Shown: in pieces, positions 25,636 through 34,422 of the stretch
How positions within the stretch are numbered: position 1 is the stretch's first letter
Layout of the letters: each line of letters starts with the position of its first letter
From: Comamonadaceae bacterium
GTDB taxonomy: Bacteria > Pseudomonadota > Gammaproteobacteria > Burkholderiales > Burkholderiaceae_C
Assembly (NCBI GenBank): GCA_013297925.1
Contig: JAAFJC010000013.1
Coordinates: forward strand, 1-60,738
DNA: 60,738 nt
Direction of reading: 5' to 3'
Position numbers and translations under genes: made by a program
The notes under the pieces: generated by a model
Told to the model about the DNA's origin: nothing
Database searches by the model: none
Seen by the model: only the letters and a program-made list of their open reading frames with translations

Positions 25636-25889
25636 TGACACAAGTTTCGATCAAATACTTTGCTTCGGTGCGTGAAGCATTGGGCACGAGCGGCGAGCAA
25701 CTGCAAACCAATGCTCTGACTGTGGCTGCATTGCGCGACGAGCTGATCGCTCGCGGCGGTGAATTTGCTCAAACCCTCGCACGCGGCCAAGCGCTGCGCG
25801 TGGCGCTCAATCACACGATGACCGAAGAAGACGTGGCGTTGATGGAAGGCTGCGAAGTCGCCTTCTTCCCGCCAGTGACAGGAGGCTGA
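25635..25889 (+). CDS. moaD: molybdopterin synthase sulfur-carrier subunit MoaD
   Basis: This is an 84-residue beta-grasp protein ending in the required Gly-Gly (FPPVTGG), whose thiocarboxylate supplies sulfur to molybdopterin. Typical segments are VSIKYFASVREALG and ALNHTMTEEDVALMEGCEVAF. The ATG at 25635 overlaps the moeA stop by one base, and moaE starts 4 bp after its stop, so the three genes are tightly coupled. Confidence 0.96.
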   Translation: MTQVSIKYFASVREALGTSGEQLQTNALTVAALRDELIARGGEFAQTLARGQALRVALNHTMTEEDVALMEGCEVAFFPPVTGG

Positions 25890-25893
25890 TGCG

Positions 25894-26370
25894 ATGACTG
25901 TACGCGTGCTGATTCAACGCGAAGACTTTGATCTCGGCGCTGAGATTGAGGCGCTGCGTGCTGCGGATAAACGCGTTGGCGCGGTGTGCAGCTTCATCGG
26001 CACAGTGCGTGATCGCAATGATGGCCTGAACGTGAGCGAGCTGGAGCTGGAGCACTATCCGGGCATGACAGAAAAATCCATTGAAGGCATGATTGACGAG
26101 GCCTTCAAACGCTTTGATATCTATGCCGCGCGAGTGATTCACCGCATTGGCCCTCTCAAGCCGCTAGATCAAATCGTATTGGTGGCCGTGACTTCTGCGC
26201 ATCGAGGCGAGAGCTTCCAAGCTTGCGAGTTTTTGATGGACTATCTTAAAACCCAAGCGCCCTTTTGGAAAAAAGAGCAAACGCCGGATGGGGCGAGATG
26301 GGTGGATGCGCGGGTGAGCGATGATGCGGCGCTGGCTAAATGGGGCATCGTGGCTAGTTCAAATACTTAG
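25894..26370 (+). CDS. moaE: molybdopterin synthase catalytic subunit MoaE
   Basis: MoaE, with MoaD, converts precursor Z (cPMP) to molybdopterin. The 158-residue protein shows VCSFIGTVRDRNDG, LELEHYPGMTEKSIEGMI, VIHRIGPLKPLDQIVLVAVTSAHRG (as RIGPLKPLDQIVLVAVTSA) and the catalytic-lysine region APFWKKEQTPDGARWVDA. GGAGG stands 7 bp before the preferred ATG. Its last 17 bases overlap the convergent gene on the minus strand. Confidence 0.96.
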   Translation: MTVRVLIQREDFDLGAEIEALRAADKRVGAVCSFIGTVRDRNDGLNVSELELEHYPGMTEKSIEGMIDEAFKRFDIYAARVIHRIGPLKPLDQIVLVAVTSAHRGESFQACEFLMDYLKTQAPFWKKEQTPDGARWVDARVSDDAALAKWGIVASSNT

Positions 26371-26956
26371 GCCGCTCCCCGCCACCTGCATTTCCTTCGC
26401 CTGGCAGTGAAGCTTCTTGCGTAGCAGCCAACAAGCCGCCCGCCCACTGCGAGGTGGCCAAGGCTTTATCTAGCAAATGCACGAAGCCATGCACGAGTTT
26501 TTGCTCAAGCGCGATGCGAAAGCCGCGTGGGTTGGGGCTGAGTTGGCCGTCGTCTTGGGGTAGTTTTTCGCTGAAAGCCATCTGAAGCTGGCCTGAGGGT
26601 AGCGGCTTGACGGTGACTTCCGTGACGAGCAGTGGCTCGGGGCCGAGCGGCAGAGCTTGCGGGGCTTTGTAGGGTGTTTGAAAATCGGATTTTTGCAAGG
26701 ATTCTTCGCGTTTGAATTCTGCCAAGAGTTGCTTGGTTTGGGCATCCGCCATAGCGCTGGGCGAGGTGGAAGGCGATTTCACGGCTTCTGCCGTGGCCAC
26801 CCAATCGGCCACGATTTTCTGCAGCATGGGCTGAAGGCCTAAACTCAAGCGGCGCGTGAACCATAAGCGCAGTTCCTCGCTGCCCGTGGTGTTGATGCGA
26901 ACCAAGATGCGGTCTTGCTCTTGAACGTAATTGACTGAAAGTTGATGGATGTCCAC
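26354..26956 (-). CDS. conserved hypothetical protein upstream of clpB
   Basis: From a GTG at 26956 the protein is 200 residues and begins [20 protein letters not shown]; an ATG at 26998 adds 14 residues. The first 60 residues ([24 protein letters not shown]) look like a conserved small beta-rich domain I have seen in Comamonadaceae hypothetical proteins; the rest is polar and variable, ending [10 protein letters not shown]. No known function. It is divergent from clpB, and its start lies just upstream of the sigma-32-like promoter of clpB. It converges with moaE, overlapping it by 17 bp. Confidence 0.7.
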   Translation of the reverse strand: MDIHQLSVNYVQEQDRILVRINTTGSEELRLWFTRRLSLGLQPMLQKIVADWVATAEAVKSPSTSPSAMADAQTKQLLAEFKREESLQKSDFQTPYKAPQALPLGPEPLLVTEVTVKPLPSGQLQMAFSEKLPQDDGQLSPNPRGFRIALEQKLVHGFVHLLDKALATSQWAGGLLAATQEASLPGEGNAGGGERPKYLN

Positions 26957-26972
26957 GTTTGGGATTTTATGG

Positions 26973-27000
26973 CTTGAAATCTGTGCGTTTGCACCCAAGT
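26973..27000 (+). promoter_or_regulatory. sigma-32-like (heat-shock) promoter of clpB
   Basis: CTTGAAA at 26973-26979 matches the -35 element of RpoH promoters exactly. CCCAAGT at 26994-27000, 14 bp later, is a fair -10 (consensus CCCCATNT). The clpB start is 30 bp downstream. Position, sequence and target gene agree. Confidence 0.72.
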
Positions 27001-27030
27001 GAAAACGAGTTAAAAATCCGAGGGTTATCT

Positions 27031-29634
27031 ATGAGACTCGACAAACTCACCACCAAATTCCAAGAAGCTCTGAGCGAAGCGCAAACGCTAGCGCTTGGGG
27101 GCGATCATGCTTACATTGAGCCTGCCCACGTACTAGCCGCGATGCTGCGCCAGGAAGACGGGCCGCGGGCGCTGCTCCAGCGGGCGGGCGTGAACTTGCC
27201 TGCGCTGGCCGCTGCTGCGGATGCGGGCATCAAGAAGCTGGCCAGCGTGCAAGGGCAAGAGCAGGTGACGGTTGGGCGCGATCTCGTCTCGCTGATTCAG
27301 GCGGCTGAGAAAGAGGGTATCAAGCGTGGGGATCAGTTCATCGCAGGGGAATTGTTCTTGCTCGCCTTGGCCGATGCCAAAACCGATCTGGCCAAGAGCG
27401 CGAAAGAGGCAGGCCTCTCTCGCAAAAGCTTGGAAGCGGCGATTGATGCCGTGCGCGGTGGGCAGAGCGTGAACAGCGCGGATGCCGAAGGCCAACGCGA
27501 ATCGCTCAAGAAATATTGCATTGATCTCACCGAGCGCGCACGCATGGGCAAGCTCGATCCCGTGATTGGGCGAGATGATGAAATCCGTCGTGCAATTCAG
27601 GTCTTGCAGCGCCGCACGAAGAACAATCCCGTGCTGATCGGCGAGCCTGGCGTGGGCAAGACGGCGATTGTGGAGGGCTTGGCGCAGCGCATCGTGGCAG
27701 GTGAAGTGCCGGATTCGCTCAAAGGCAAACGCGTGCTTTCGCTCGATATGGCTTCTCTGCTCGCAGGCGCGAAGTTTCGCGGCGAGTTTGAAGAGCGTTT
27801 GAAGACGGTGCTCTCTGAGCTGGCTAAAGATGAAGGCCAAACGATTGTGTTCATCGACGAGCTGCACACCATGGTGGGCGCGGGCAAGGCTGAAGGTGCG
27901 ATGGATGCCGGCAATATGCTCAAGCCTGCCCTGGCTCGCGGCGAGCTGCATTGTGTGGGCGCAACCACGCTGGATGAATACCGCAAATACATCGAAAAAG
28001 ATGCTGCGCTGGAGCGTCGGTTTCAGAAAATCATCGTGGGCGAGCCCACTGTGGAAGCCACGATTGCGATTCTGCGTGGCCTGCAAGAAAAGTATGAAGT
28101 GCACCATGGCGTGGAGATCACCGATCCGGCCATCGTGGCCGCTGCTGAGCTAAGCCACCGCTATATTTCGGATCGCTTTTTGCCCGACAAGGCGATTGAT
28201 CTGATCGATGAAGCGGCGGCCAAAATCAAGATCGAAATCGATTCCAAGCCCGAGGTGATGGATAAGCTGGATCGCCGCTTGATTCAGCTCCAGATCGAAC
28301 GCGAAGCCGTGCGCCGTGAGAAAGACGATGCTTCGAAAAAGCGCTTCGAGTTGATTGAAGTGGAAATCATCAAGCTCAAAAAAGAAGCTGCTGATTTGGA
28401 TGAAATTTGGAAGGCTGAAAAAGCGCAAGTGCAGGGCAGCGCGCACATCAAAGAAGAAATTGATAAGCTGCGTTTCCAGATTGAAGAGCTCACGCGCAAA
28501 GGTGATTTCAATGCTGTGGCTGAGCTGCAATACGGCAAGCTGCCCGAGCTAGAAAAGCAGCACAAAGCGGCGATTGATTCGCAGGCCAATGCTGCCAAGA
28601 GAGGCAAGAGTGATGCGCCTCGCTTGCTGCGCACGCAAGTGGGCGCCGAAGAAATCGCTGAAGTGGTGGCGCGAGCTACCGGCATCCCGGTGAGCAAGCT
28701 GATGCAGGGCGAGCGGGACAAATTGCTGCAAATGGAGAGCAAGCTGCATGAGCGCGTGGTGGGCCAAGATGAGGCGATCACCGCTGTGGCCAATGCGATC
28801 CGCCGCGCGAGAGCAGGCCTGTCTGATCCGCAAAAGCCCACGGGTAGTTTCCTCTTCCTCGGCCCCACAGGCGTCGGTAAGACGGAGCTGTGCAAAGCAC
28901 TGGCTGGCTTCATGTTTGATTCCGAAGAGCAGCTCATTCGCATCGATATGAGCGAATTCATGGAAAAGCACAGCGTGAGCCGCCTGATCGGCGCGCCGCC
29001 GGGCTATGTGGGCTACGACGAAGGCGGTTATCTCACTGAGGCCGTGCGCCGCAAGCCGTATTCCGTGGTGCTGCTCGACGAGGTAGAAAAAGCGCATCCC
29101 GATGTGTTCAACGTGTTGCTTCAGGTGCTCGACGATGGCCGCTTAACCGATGGCCAAGGCCGCACGGTGGATTTCAAGAACACAGTGATTGTGATGACGA
29201 GCAACATCGGCTCGCCGATCATCCAAAGCATGGCCGGGAAAGACCATGAGCTGATCAAAGAAGCCGTGTGGGAAGAGCTGAAAAACCATTTCCGTCCCGA
29301 GTTCTTAAACAGAATCGACGAAACTGTCGTCTTCCACGGATTGGATGCCAAACACATCGAAGGCATTGCCAAAATCCAACTCGCCACGCTGATCAAACGC
29401 ATGGAGAAGATGGAGCTGGTTTTGGAGGTGTCCCCTGCTGCGCTGGCAGAGCTCGCCAAGGTCGGCTTCGATCCGGTATTTGGCGCGCGGCCTCTGAAAC
29501 GTGCCATTCAACAACGTATTGAGAATCCACTGTCTACCTTGATCCTGCAAGGCAAATTCCCTCCCAAGAGCGTGATCCCGGTGGATGTGGATCCAATTCA
29601 CGCCCCGGGCGTGTTTGTATTCAAAAACGCCTAG
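27031..29634 (+). CDS. clpB: ATP-dependent disaggregase ClpB
   Basis: ClpB is a hexameric AAA+ chaperone that dissolves protein aggregates with DnaK. The 867-residue protein starts [14 protein letters not shown] (ATG at 27031; 24 codons upstream in frame are leader). It has a Clp N domain (to about 145), a first AAA+ module with [14 protein letters not shown] and [11 protein letters not shown], a coiled-coil M domain at about 400-525, and a second AAA+ module with [28 protein letters not shown] and the C-terminal [10 protein letters not shown]. The stop codon is part of a dispersed repeat. A sigma-32-like promoter precedes it. Confidence 0.98.
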   Translation: MRLDKLTTKFQEALSEAQTLALGGDHAYIEPAHVLAAMLRQEDGPRALLQRAGVNLPALAAAADAGIKKLASVQGQEQVTVGRDLVSLIQAAEKEGIKRGDQFIAGELFLLALADAKTDLAKSAKEAGLSRKSLEAAIDAVRGGQSVNSADAEGQRESLKKYCIDLTERARMGKLDPVIGRDDEIRRAIQVLQRRTKNNPVLIGEPGVGKTAIVEGLAQRIVAGEVPDSLKGKRVLSLDMASLLAGAKFRGEFEERLKTVLSELAKDEGQTIVFIDELHTMVGAGKAEGAMDAGNMLKPALARGELHCVGATTLDEYRKYIEKDAALERRFQKIIVGEPTVEATIAILRGLQEKYEVHHGVEITDPAIVAAAELSHRYISDRFLPDKAIDLIDEAAAKIKIEIDSKPEVMDKLDRRLIQLQIEREAVRREKDDASKKRFELIEVEIIKLKKEAADLDEIWKAEKAQVQGSAHIKEEIDKLRFQIEELTRKGDFNAVAELQYGKLPELEKQHKAAIDSQANAAKRGKSDAPRLLRTQVGAEEIAEVVARATGIPVSKLMQGERDKLLQMESKLHERVVGQDEAITAVANAIRRARAGLSDPQKPTGSFLFLGPTGVGKTELCKALAGFMFDSEEQLIRIDMSEFMEKHSVSRLIGAPPGYVGYDEGGYLTEAVRRKPYSVVLLDEVEKAHPDVFNVLLQVLDDGRLTDGQGRTVDFKNTVIVMTSNIGSPIIQSMAGKDHELIKEAVWEELKNHFRPEFLNRIDETVVFHGLDAKHIEGIAKIQLATLIKRMEKMELVLEVSPAALAELAKVGFDPVFGARPLKRAIQQRIENPLSTLILQGKFPPKSVIPVDVDPIHAPGVFVFKNA

Positions 29635-29677
29635 TTACTGGGATGAAACATGCGCAGAGTGCTATCGATTTAGTAGT
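29622..29677 (-). repeat. dispersed short repeat, copy 5 (3' end of clpB)
   Basis: In reverse orientation it begins at AAAAACGCCTAG, which holds the last clpB codons and stop, and runs to GCTATCGATTTAGTAG. It ends 5 bp before the msbA stop codon on the other strand. The blocks ATGCGCAGAG and GCTATCGATT match the family. Confidence 0.6.
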
Positions 29678-29681
29678 GTGC

Positions 29682-31478
29682 TTAGACTGAACCTGTCGCG
29701 CTGCCAAGCTGGTGAAGGCGTGCGTAATGGCCGGAAGTGGCGATCAGCTGCGAATGTGTGCCGCGCTCAACGATGCGGCCTTGGTGCATGACGATGATTT
29801 CATCGGCGTGCTCAATCGTGGATAAGCGATGCGCGATGATGAGTGTGGTGCGGCCAGCGGTGAGCTCGGCCAGAGCCGCTTTCACGGCTTGCTCGGATTC
29901 GGTATCCAGCGCAGAGGTGGCTTCATCGAGTACGACGATGGGTGCGTTTTTATAGAGCGCACGAGCGATGGCCAAGCGCTGGCGTTGGCCACCGCTCAAA
30001 GTGTTGGCGTTGTGGCCGACTTGCGTATCGATACCTTGAGGCAAAGCACCAGCCCAGTCTTGCAGATGAGCTGCTTTTAGCGCAGCTTTTACGCGCTCTG
30101 CATCAGGCGCTTCGCCTAAAGCCACGTTGGCGGCTACAGTGTCGCTAAACATCACCACATCTTGGCTCACGAAGGAAAACTGCTGGCGCAAAGCATCCAT
30201 CTGCCATTCACGCAAATCCACGCCACCGAGCAGCACGCGGCCTTGCGTGGCATCCACGAAGCGCGGTAGGAGATTCACCAAGCTGGTTTTACCTGAGCCT
30301 GAGCTGCCCACAAGCGCGATCGTGCGGCCAGGGGTGACTTGTAGGTCAATGCCAGCAAGAGCGCTTTGCTCCGCATTCGGATACGTCAAATGGACGTTTT
30401 CAAATTGCAAAGGCAGTGGCGTGGTGGTGTCGGTAGGTCGATAAGAGCCGCTGGCTTCCTGTGGCGTGTGCTCCAGCAAATCCAGCCCTCGCTCCAGTGC
30501 TGTGAGCCCACGGGTGAGGCTGCCAGCCACTTCAGACATGGCTCTGAGCGGCGTGATCAGTAGCAACATGGCTGTCACAAAGGCCGCAAAGCCACCTACG
30601 CTGATGCTTGTGGTTGAACTTTGCCAGAGCGCTGCAGTGATCACTGCAGATAGCGCTACCGCAGCGAGAATTTGCGTCACAGGCATCACGGCTGCAGAGG
30701 CGATGGTTGACTTCACGGCCAAGCGGCGCAGACTGTGCGCAAGGCCCGCGAAGCGCTTCTGTTGCGTCTCTTGCGCATGATGCAAGCGCACGGTGCGCCA
30801 AGCGAGCACGTTTTCTTCCACCACATAGGCGAGTTCATCAGTGGCGCTTTGGCTTTGTTTGGTGAGCTTGTGCAAACGCTTGGAAAGTGCGCGTATCACC
30901 CAGGCCATTGCCGGGCCGACGGAAAACACGATCAGCGTCAGTTGCCAATTGAGGTAAAGCAAATAGCCAAGTAGCGCCACGACAGAGAGCAGATTTTTCA
31001 CCAAAGACAGCAAGGTATTGACCACCATGCTCGCGCCGAGCTGGAGCTCATACACCATCGTGTTGGACAAGCTGCTGGCCGTGCTTTTTGTGTAAAGGCT
31101 AGGATGCGCTTTGTGCAGCACGGAAAATTGCGCTGAAGCCAAGCGCTCAACGATGCTGTAGGTGACGGCGCTTGTTCCGTATTTGGCAACGAAGGTAGAC
31201 AAGCCGCGCACCGCAAACAGGCTGATCAGTGCTGCGGGCACGATCCAAAGCGCCAAGCGGTTGTCGCCAAAGCCGCGATCCAGGAGCGGCTTCATCAGCG
31301 CGGGCACAAGCGGCTCAGTGATCGCAGTAACGATCACTGCGATAGCGACCAATGCAAGATAAGGCCCCGAGCCCTGCGCATAGGGGCGCAGGCGGCGCAG
31401 CATGGCGAGCAAACGGCTGCCACGAGCTGGTGCCACATCGGGGGCAGTACTTGTGGCAGGAGAGGGCGCGTCACTCAT
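29682..31478 (-). CDS. msbA: lipid A export permease/ATP-binding protein MsbA
   Basis: This is a 598-residue half-size ABC exporter that flips lipid A-core across the inner membrane. The transmembrane domain with six helices covers about residues 35-330 (LVAIAVIVTAITEPLVPALM, ALMKPLLDRGF, LGYLLYLNWQLTLIV). The nucleotide-binding domain has Walker A VGSSGSGKTSLV, signature LSGGQRQRLAIARAL and Walker B VVLDEATSALD. The N-terminal 30 residues are a polar Ala/Pro-rich extension. Another lipid/drug exporter of the family is possible, but the sequence style is MsbA. The gene is divergent from tolB. Confidence 0.9.
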   Translation of the reverse strand: MSDAPSPATSTAPDVAPARGSRLLAMLRRLRPYAQGSGPYLALVAIAVIVTAITEPLVPALMKPLLDRGFGDNRLALWIVPAALISLFAVRGLSTFVAKYGTSAVTYSIVERLASAQFSVLHKAHPSLYTKSTASSLSNTMVYELQLGASMVVNTLLSLVKNLLSVVALLGYLLYLNWQLTLIVFSVGPAMAWVIRALSKRLHKLTKQSQSATDELAYVVEENVLAWRTVRLHHAQETQQKRFAGLAHSLRRLAVKSTIASAAVMPVTQILAAVALSAVITAALWQSSTTSISVGGFAAFVTAMLLLITPLRAMSEVAGSLTRGLTALERGLDLLEHTPQEASGSYRPTDTTTPLPLQFENVHLTYPNAEQSALAGIDLQVTPGRTIALVGSSGSGKTSLVNLLPRFVDATQGRVLLGGVDLREWQMDALRQQFSFVSQDVVMFSDTVAANVALGEAPDAERVKAALKAAHLQDWAGALPQGIDTQVGHNANTLSGGQRQRLAIARALYKNAPIVVLDEATSALDTESEQAVKAALAELTAGRTTLIIAHRLSTIEHADEIIVMHQGRIVERGTHSQLIATSGHYARLHQLGSATGSV

Positions 31479-31610
31479 AAATATGTAGCAATACCGTGAT
31501 GCTTTTCAATGTTTAGAAACTATTTTTGTTGCAGACTGGGCACTTGAAGCGTTCCGTTTGCGGAACCTATGCGTTAGGATTATCGTCTGAGTACACATGT
31601 CTATCTGCCT

Positions 31611-32927
31611 ATGCTAAAGCCTACCAACAATTACGCCCTATCCCGCCGCCAAGGTCTGCAGGCCGCTTTGGCGCTTTCTGGCGCTGCACCTCTAGCGGCT
31701 TGGGCGCAGTTTCGGGTGGAGATTTCAGGCGTGGGCGTGACGCAATTGCCGATTGCAGTGATGGGTTTCAAAGGGGATGATGCTGCACCGCAAAAGATCG
31801 GCGCTATCGTGATGGCAGATTTGGTGCGCAGCGGGCAATTCAAATCGATTGATCCCGGCGCGGCCAATCTGGATGAAAACAGCCGCCCTGAAATGAGAGA
31901 GCTACGCCAGAAGGGCGCGGATCATTTGGTGGTGGGCAGCACCACGCGCTTGGCTGATGGCCGCTTTGATGTGCGCTTTCGGCTGTGGGATGTGGTGCGG
32001 GGGCAAGATTTGGGCGCGCAAAGCTATGCCGTGCCAGCTGGCGATCTGCGGCTGGCCGCGCACCGCATTGCCGACTTCATTTATGAAAAGCTCACGGGCG
32101 AGAAGGGTGTGTTTTCATCGCGTATCGCCTACGTAACGAAAACTGGTCAAGGCAGTGCCCAGCGGCATAGCCTGTGGATTGCAGATAGCGATGGCGAAGG
32201 CGCGCAAAGCGCCTTGGCTTCGCCCGAGCCCATCATCTCAGCAAGCTGGTCTCCCAACGGCGCTCAACTGGCTTATGTGTCGTTTGAATCGCGCAAGCCG
32301 GTGGTCTATGTGCATGAAGTGGCAAACGGCAGACGCAGGATGCTGGCCAATTTCCGGGGATCGAACAGCGCGCCCGCTTGGTCGCCCGATGGCAAGCAAA
32401 TCGCGATTACTTTGAGCAGAGATGGCAACTCGCAAATCTATGTGATGGACAGTGCAGGAAGCGGGGAGCCACGCAGGCTTACGCAATCTGGCGGCATTGA
32501 TACTGAGCCTGTCTATTCGCCTGACGGTAAATTGATTTACTTTGTGAGCGATCGAGGCGGCGCGCCGCAGGTGTATCGCATGCCAGCAGGCGGCGAAGCT
32601 TCAGGGCGCGCCGAGCGCGTGACTTTCAGTGGCAACTACAACATCTCGCCAGCGATTAGCCCCGACGGTAAACGCATGGCTTTTATCTCACGGGTCTCGG
32701 GGGATTTTCGTTTGCATGTGATGGAGCTCGGCGGGCAAGGCGCGGTGGCGCTGACAGACACTGCCGCTGATGAGCGCCCCAGCTTCGCGCCGAACAGCAA
32801 ACTCATTTTGTATGCCACCCGCCAAGGCGGCAGAGAGGCTTTGATGACATCCACTCTGGATGGCAAGATCAAAGCTCGTTTGGCGAGTCAAGGTGGTGAT
32901 ATTCGCGAGCCGCAATGGGGTAGATAA
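31611..32927 (+). CDS. tolB: Tol-Pal system periplasmic protein TolB
   Basis: TolB is the periplasmic beta-propeller that binds Pal and supports outer-membrane integrity and constriction during division. The 438-residue protein has a signal with a twin-Arg pair (SRRQGLQAALALSGAAPLAAWAQ as SRRQGLQAALALSG..AWAQ), so export may be by Tat. The N-terminal alpha/beta domain follows, then propeller repeats of the form SWSPNGAQLAYVSF, AWSPDGKQIAITLS, VYSPDGKLIYFVS, AISPDGKRMAFIS. pal follows after 45 bp. tolQ, tolR and tolA, normally upstream, are not here; a divergent msbA takes their place. Confidence 0.96.
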   Translation: MLKPTNNYALSRRQGLQAALALSGAAPLAAWAQFRVEISGVGVTQLPIAVMGFKGDDAAPQKIGAIVMADLVRSGQFKSIDPGAANLDENSRPEMRELRQKGADHLVVGSTTRLADGRFDVRFRLWDVVRGQDLGAQSYAVPAGDLRLAAHRIADFIYEKLTGEKGVFSSRIAYVTKTGQGSAQRHSLWIADSDGEGAQSALASPEPIISASWSPNGAQLAYVSFESRKPVVYVHEVANGRRRMLANFRGSNSAPAWSPDGKQIAITLSRDGNSQIYVMDSAGSGEPRRLTQSGGIDTEPVYSPDGKLIYFVSDRGGAPQVYRMPAGGEASGRAERVTFSGNYNISPAISPDGKRMAFISRVSGDFRLHVMELGGQGAVALTDTAADERPSFAPNSKLILYATRQGGREALMTSTLDGKIKARLASQGGDIREPQWGR

Positions 32928-32972
32928 GCCATTGAACCCCAACCCCCTTCAAACAGTTTCAAGGAGTAAGAC

Positions 32973-33542
32973 ATGAATTTTCGACAACGAGCCACTTTGA
33001 TTTTGATAGCTATCGGTGCAGCATTCATGATGGCAGCCTGCGGATCGAGCGTGAAGCTGGATGAGGTGGGCGTGCGCGATGCGGCAGGCACACCGGTGAC
33101 TGCGCCAGTGGCTGTGCCGAGCACGCCGCAGGGTACGCAAACCGGCGTGGCTGAGCGAAATGTCCAGGCTGTGAATGTGGCGCCCAATGCGGGTGATGCA
33201 GCGGGGCCCAATGGCGTGGCGCGTGTGATTTTGTTTGATTACGACAGTTTTGTGATCAAGCCTGAATACCAAAGTGCCATTGACGCTCACGCGAGATTCT
33301 TAAGTGCGAACAAAACTCGAAAAATGGCGATTGAAGGCCATACCGATGAAACCGGCGGGCGTGAATACAATCTCGCTTTGGGGCAAAAGCGAGCAGAAGC
33401 GGTGCGCAAAGCTCTGGGCTTGCTGGGCGTGGCGGATGCGCAGATAGAAGCGGTGAGCTTTGGTGAGGAAAAGCCTGCAGACGCAGCCAGCAATGAGCAA
33501 GCCTACGCTAAAAATCGCCGTGCTGAATTGAATTACAAGTAA
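32973..33542 (+). CDS. pal: peptidoglycan-associated lipoprotein Pal
   Basis: This is a 189-residue outer-membrane lipoprotein. The signal ends in lipobox MAAC with the lipidated Cys at about residue 24. A 60-residue Pro/Val/Thr linker leads to the OmpA-like peptidoglycan-binding domain (VILFDYDSFVIKPEYQSAI, IEGHTDETGGREYNLALGQ, KRAEAVRKAL, NRRAELNYK). AAGGAG precedes the ATG. It binds TolB and the cell wall. Confidence 0.97.
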   Translation: MNFRQRATLILIAIGAAFMMAACGSSVKLDEVGVRDAAGTPVTAPVAVPSTPQGTQTGVAERNVQAVNVAPNAGDAAGPNGVARVILFDYDSFVIKPEYQSAIDAHARFLSANKTRKMAIEGHTDETGGREYNLALGQKRAEAVRKALGLLGVADAQIEAVSFGEEKPADAASNEQAYAKNRRAELNYK

Positions 33543-33547
33543 ATCCT

Positions 33548-34369
33548 ATGCTATTACTTTGGAAGCGCTTTGCGCACGTTTCATGCCGGCTAGTGGCGAT
33601 TTTCGGTCTTGTTTTTGCTCTGCAGCCTGCCCACGCTGGCCTGTTTGACGATGAAGAGGCGCGCAAAGCGATACTTGAGCTGCGCACACGCGTTGATCAA
33701 AACCGGCAAGCGCAAGAAGCGCAGATTGCAGAGCTCAAACGCAATCAAGACAAAGCTTTGGCGGATGCGAATGAGACGAATGTCGCTTTGCGCCGTAGCT
33801 TGCTGGATCTGCAAAATCAAATTGAGGCCTTGCGAAATGACCTAGCCCGCTTGAGAGGTCAAGATGAGCAGCTTGCACGTGATGTGGCTGAAATGCAGCG
33901 CCGTCAGAAAGATTTGGCGCAAGGCGTCGATGAACGTGTGCGCCGCTTTGAGCCAGCGAAAGTGCAGCTCGATGGCCGCGAATTCATGGCCGAGCCCACG
34001 GAAAAACGTGACTATGACAACGCTTTCGCCTTGTTCCGCAAACCAGACTACTCAGCCTCTTCTAGCGCTTTCATCGATTTCATCCGCCGCAATCCGCAAA
34101 GCGGCTACGCGCCATCAGCATACTTTTGGCTGGGCAATGCGCAGTATGCCAACAAAGAATACCGCGAGGCCATCACCAATTTCCGCACCATGATCGGCGC
34201 TGCACCCGATCATCCTAAAGCGCCAGAGGCCGCTTTAGGCATGGCCAACAGTCAAATCGAGCTCAAAGACACCCGCGCCGCCCGCAAAACGCTAGAAGAT
34301 TTGATCAAGGCTTTTCCGCAATCGGAAGCTGCAGCTGCGGCAAAAGAGCGGCTCGCGCGCCTGCGCTGA
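33548..34369 (+). CDS. cpoB: Tol-Pal associated cell-division coordinator CpoB (YbgF)
   Basis: This is a 273-residue periplasmic protein that coordinates peptidoglycan synthesis with Tol-dependent constriction. Its signal peptide (LLLWKRFAHVSCRLVAIFG, then VFALQPAHA) is encoded largely by a dispersed repeat (33549-33604). A coiled coil spans about 40-110 (RTRVDQNRQAQEAQIAELKR). TPR repeats lie at about 150-270 (YDNAFALFRKPDYSASSSAF, YFWLGNAQYANKEYREAIT). It begins 5 bp after the pal stop, and no good ribosome-binding site is visible. Confidence 0.92.
   Translation: MLLLWKRFAHVSCRLVAIFGLVFALQPAHAGLFDDEEARKAILELRTRVDQNRQAQEAQIAELKRNQDKALADANETNVALRRSLLDLQNQIEALRNDLARLRGQDEQLARDVAEMQRRQKDLAQGVDERVRRFEPAKVQLDGREFMAEPTEKRDYDNAFALFRKPDYSASSSAFIDFIRRNPQSGYAPSAYFWLGNAQYANKEYREAITNFRTMIGAAPDHPKAPEAALGMANSQIELKDTRAARKTLEDLIKAFPQSEAAAAAKERLARLR
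33549..33604 (+). repeat. dispersed short repeat, copy 6 (signal peptide of cpoB)
   Basis: TGCTATTACTTTGGAAGCGC, TTTGCGCACGTTTCATGCCG, GCTAGTGGCGATTTT follow the family pattern closely. The repeat begins at the second base of the cpoB start codon and encodes most of its signal peptide, in the same frame used by the copy in mutS. Confidence 0.78.
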
Positions 34370-34377
34370 AGATTGCT

Positions 34378-34408
34378 TCGTTTGCGGCTCAAAGTCAGCC
34401 GCAAACGA
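34378..34408. other. strong hairpin between cpoB and the UvrD helicase gene
   Basis: TCGTTTGCGGCT and AGCCGCAAACGA form a perfect 12-bp stem with a 7-nt loop, 8 bp after the cpoB stop. There is no T-run on either side, so it may be a Rho-assisted or attenuating terminator, or stabilise the tol mRNA end. Confidence 0.5.
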
Positions 34409-34422
34409 GAGACAATCAGAGC

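Noticed and set aside
32995-33045. Possible dispersed-repeat copy in the pal signal peptide
   Set aside because: It shares only GCTATC and TTCATG-like fragments; the block order and spacing do not hold.
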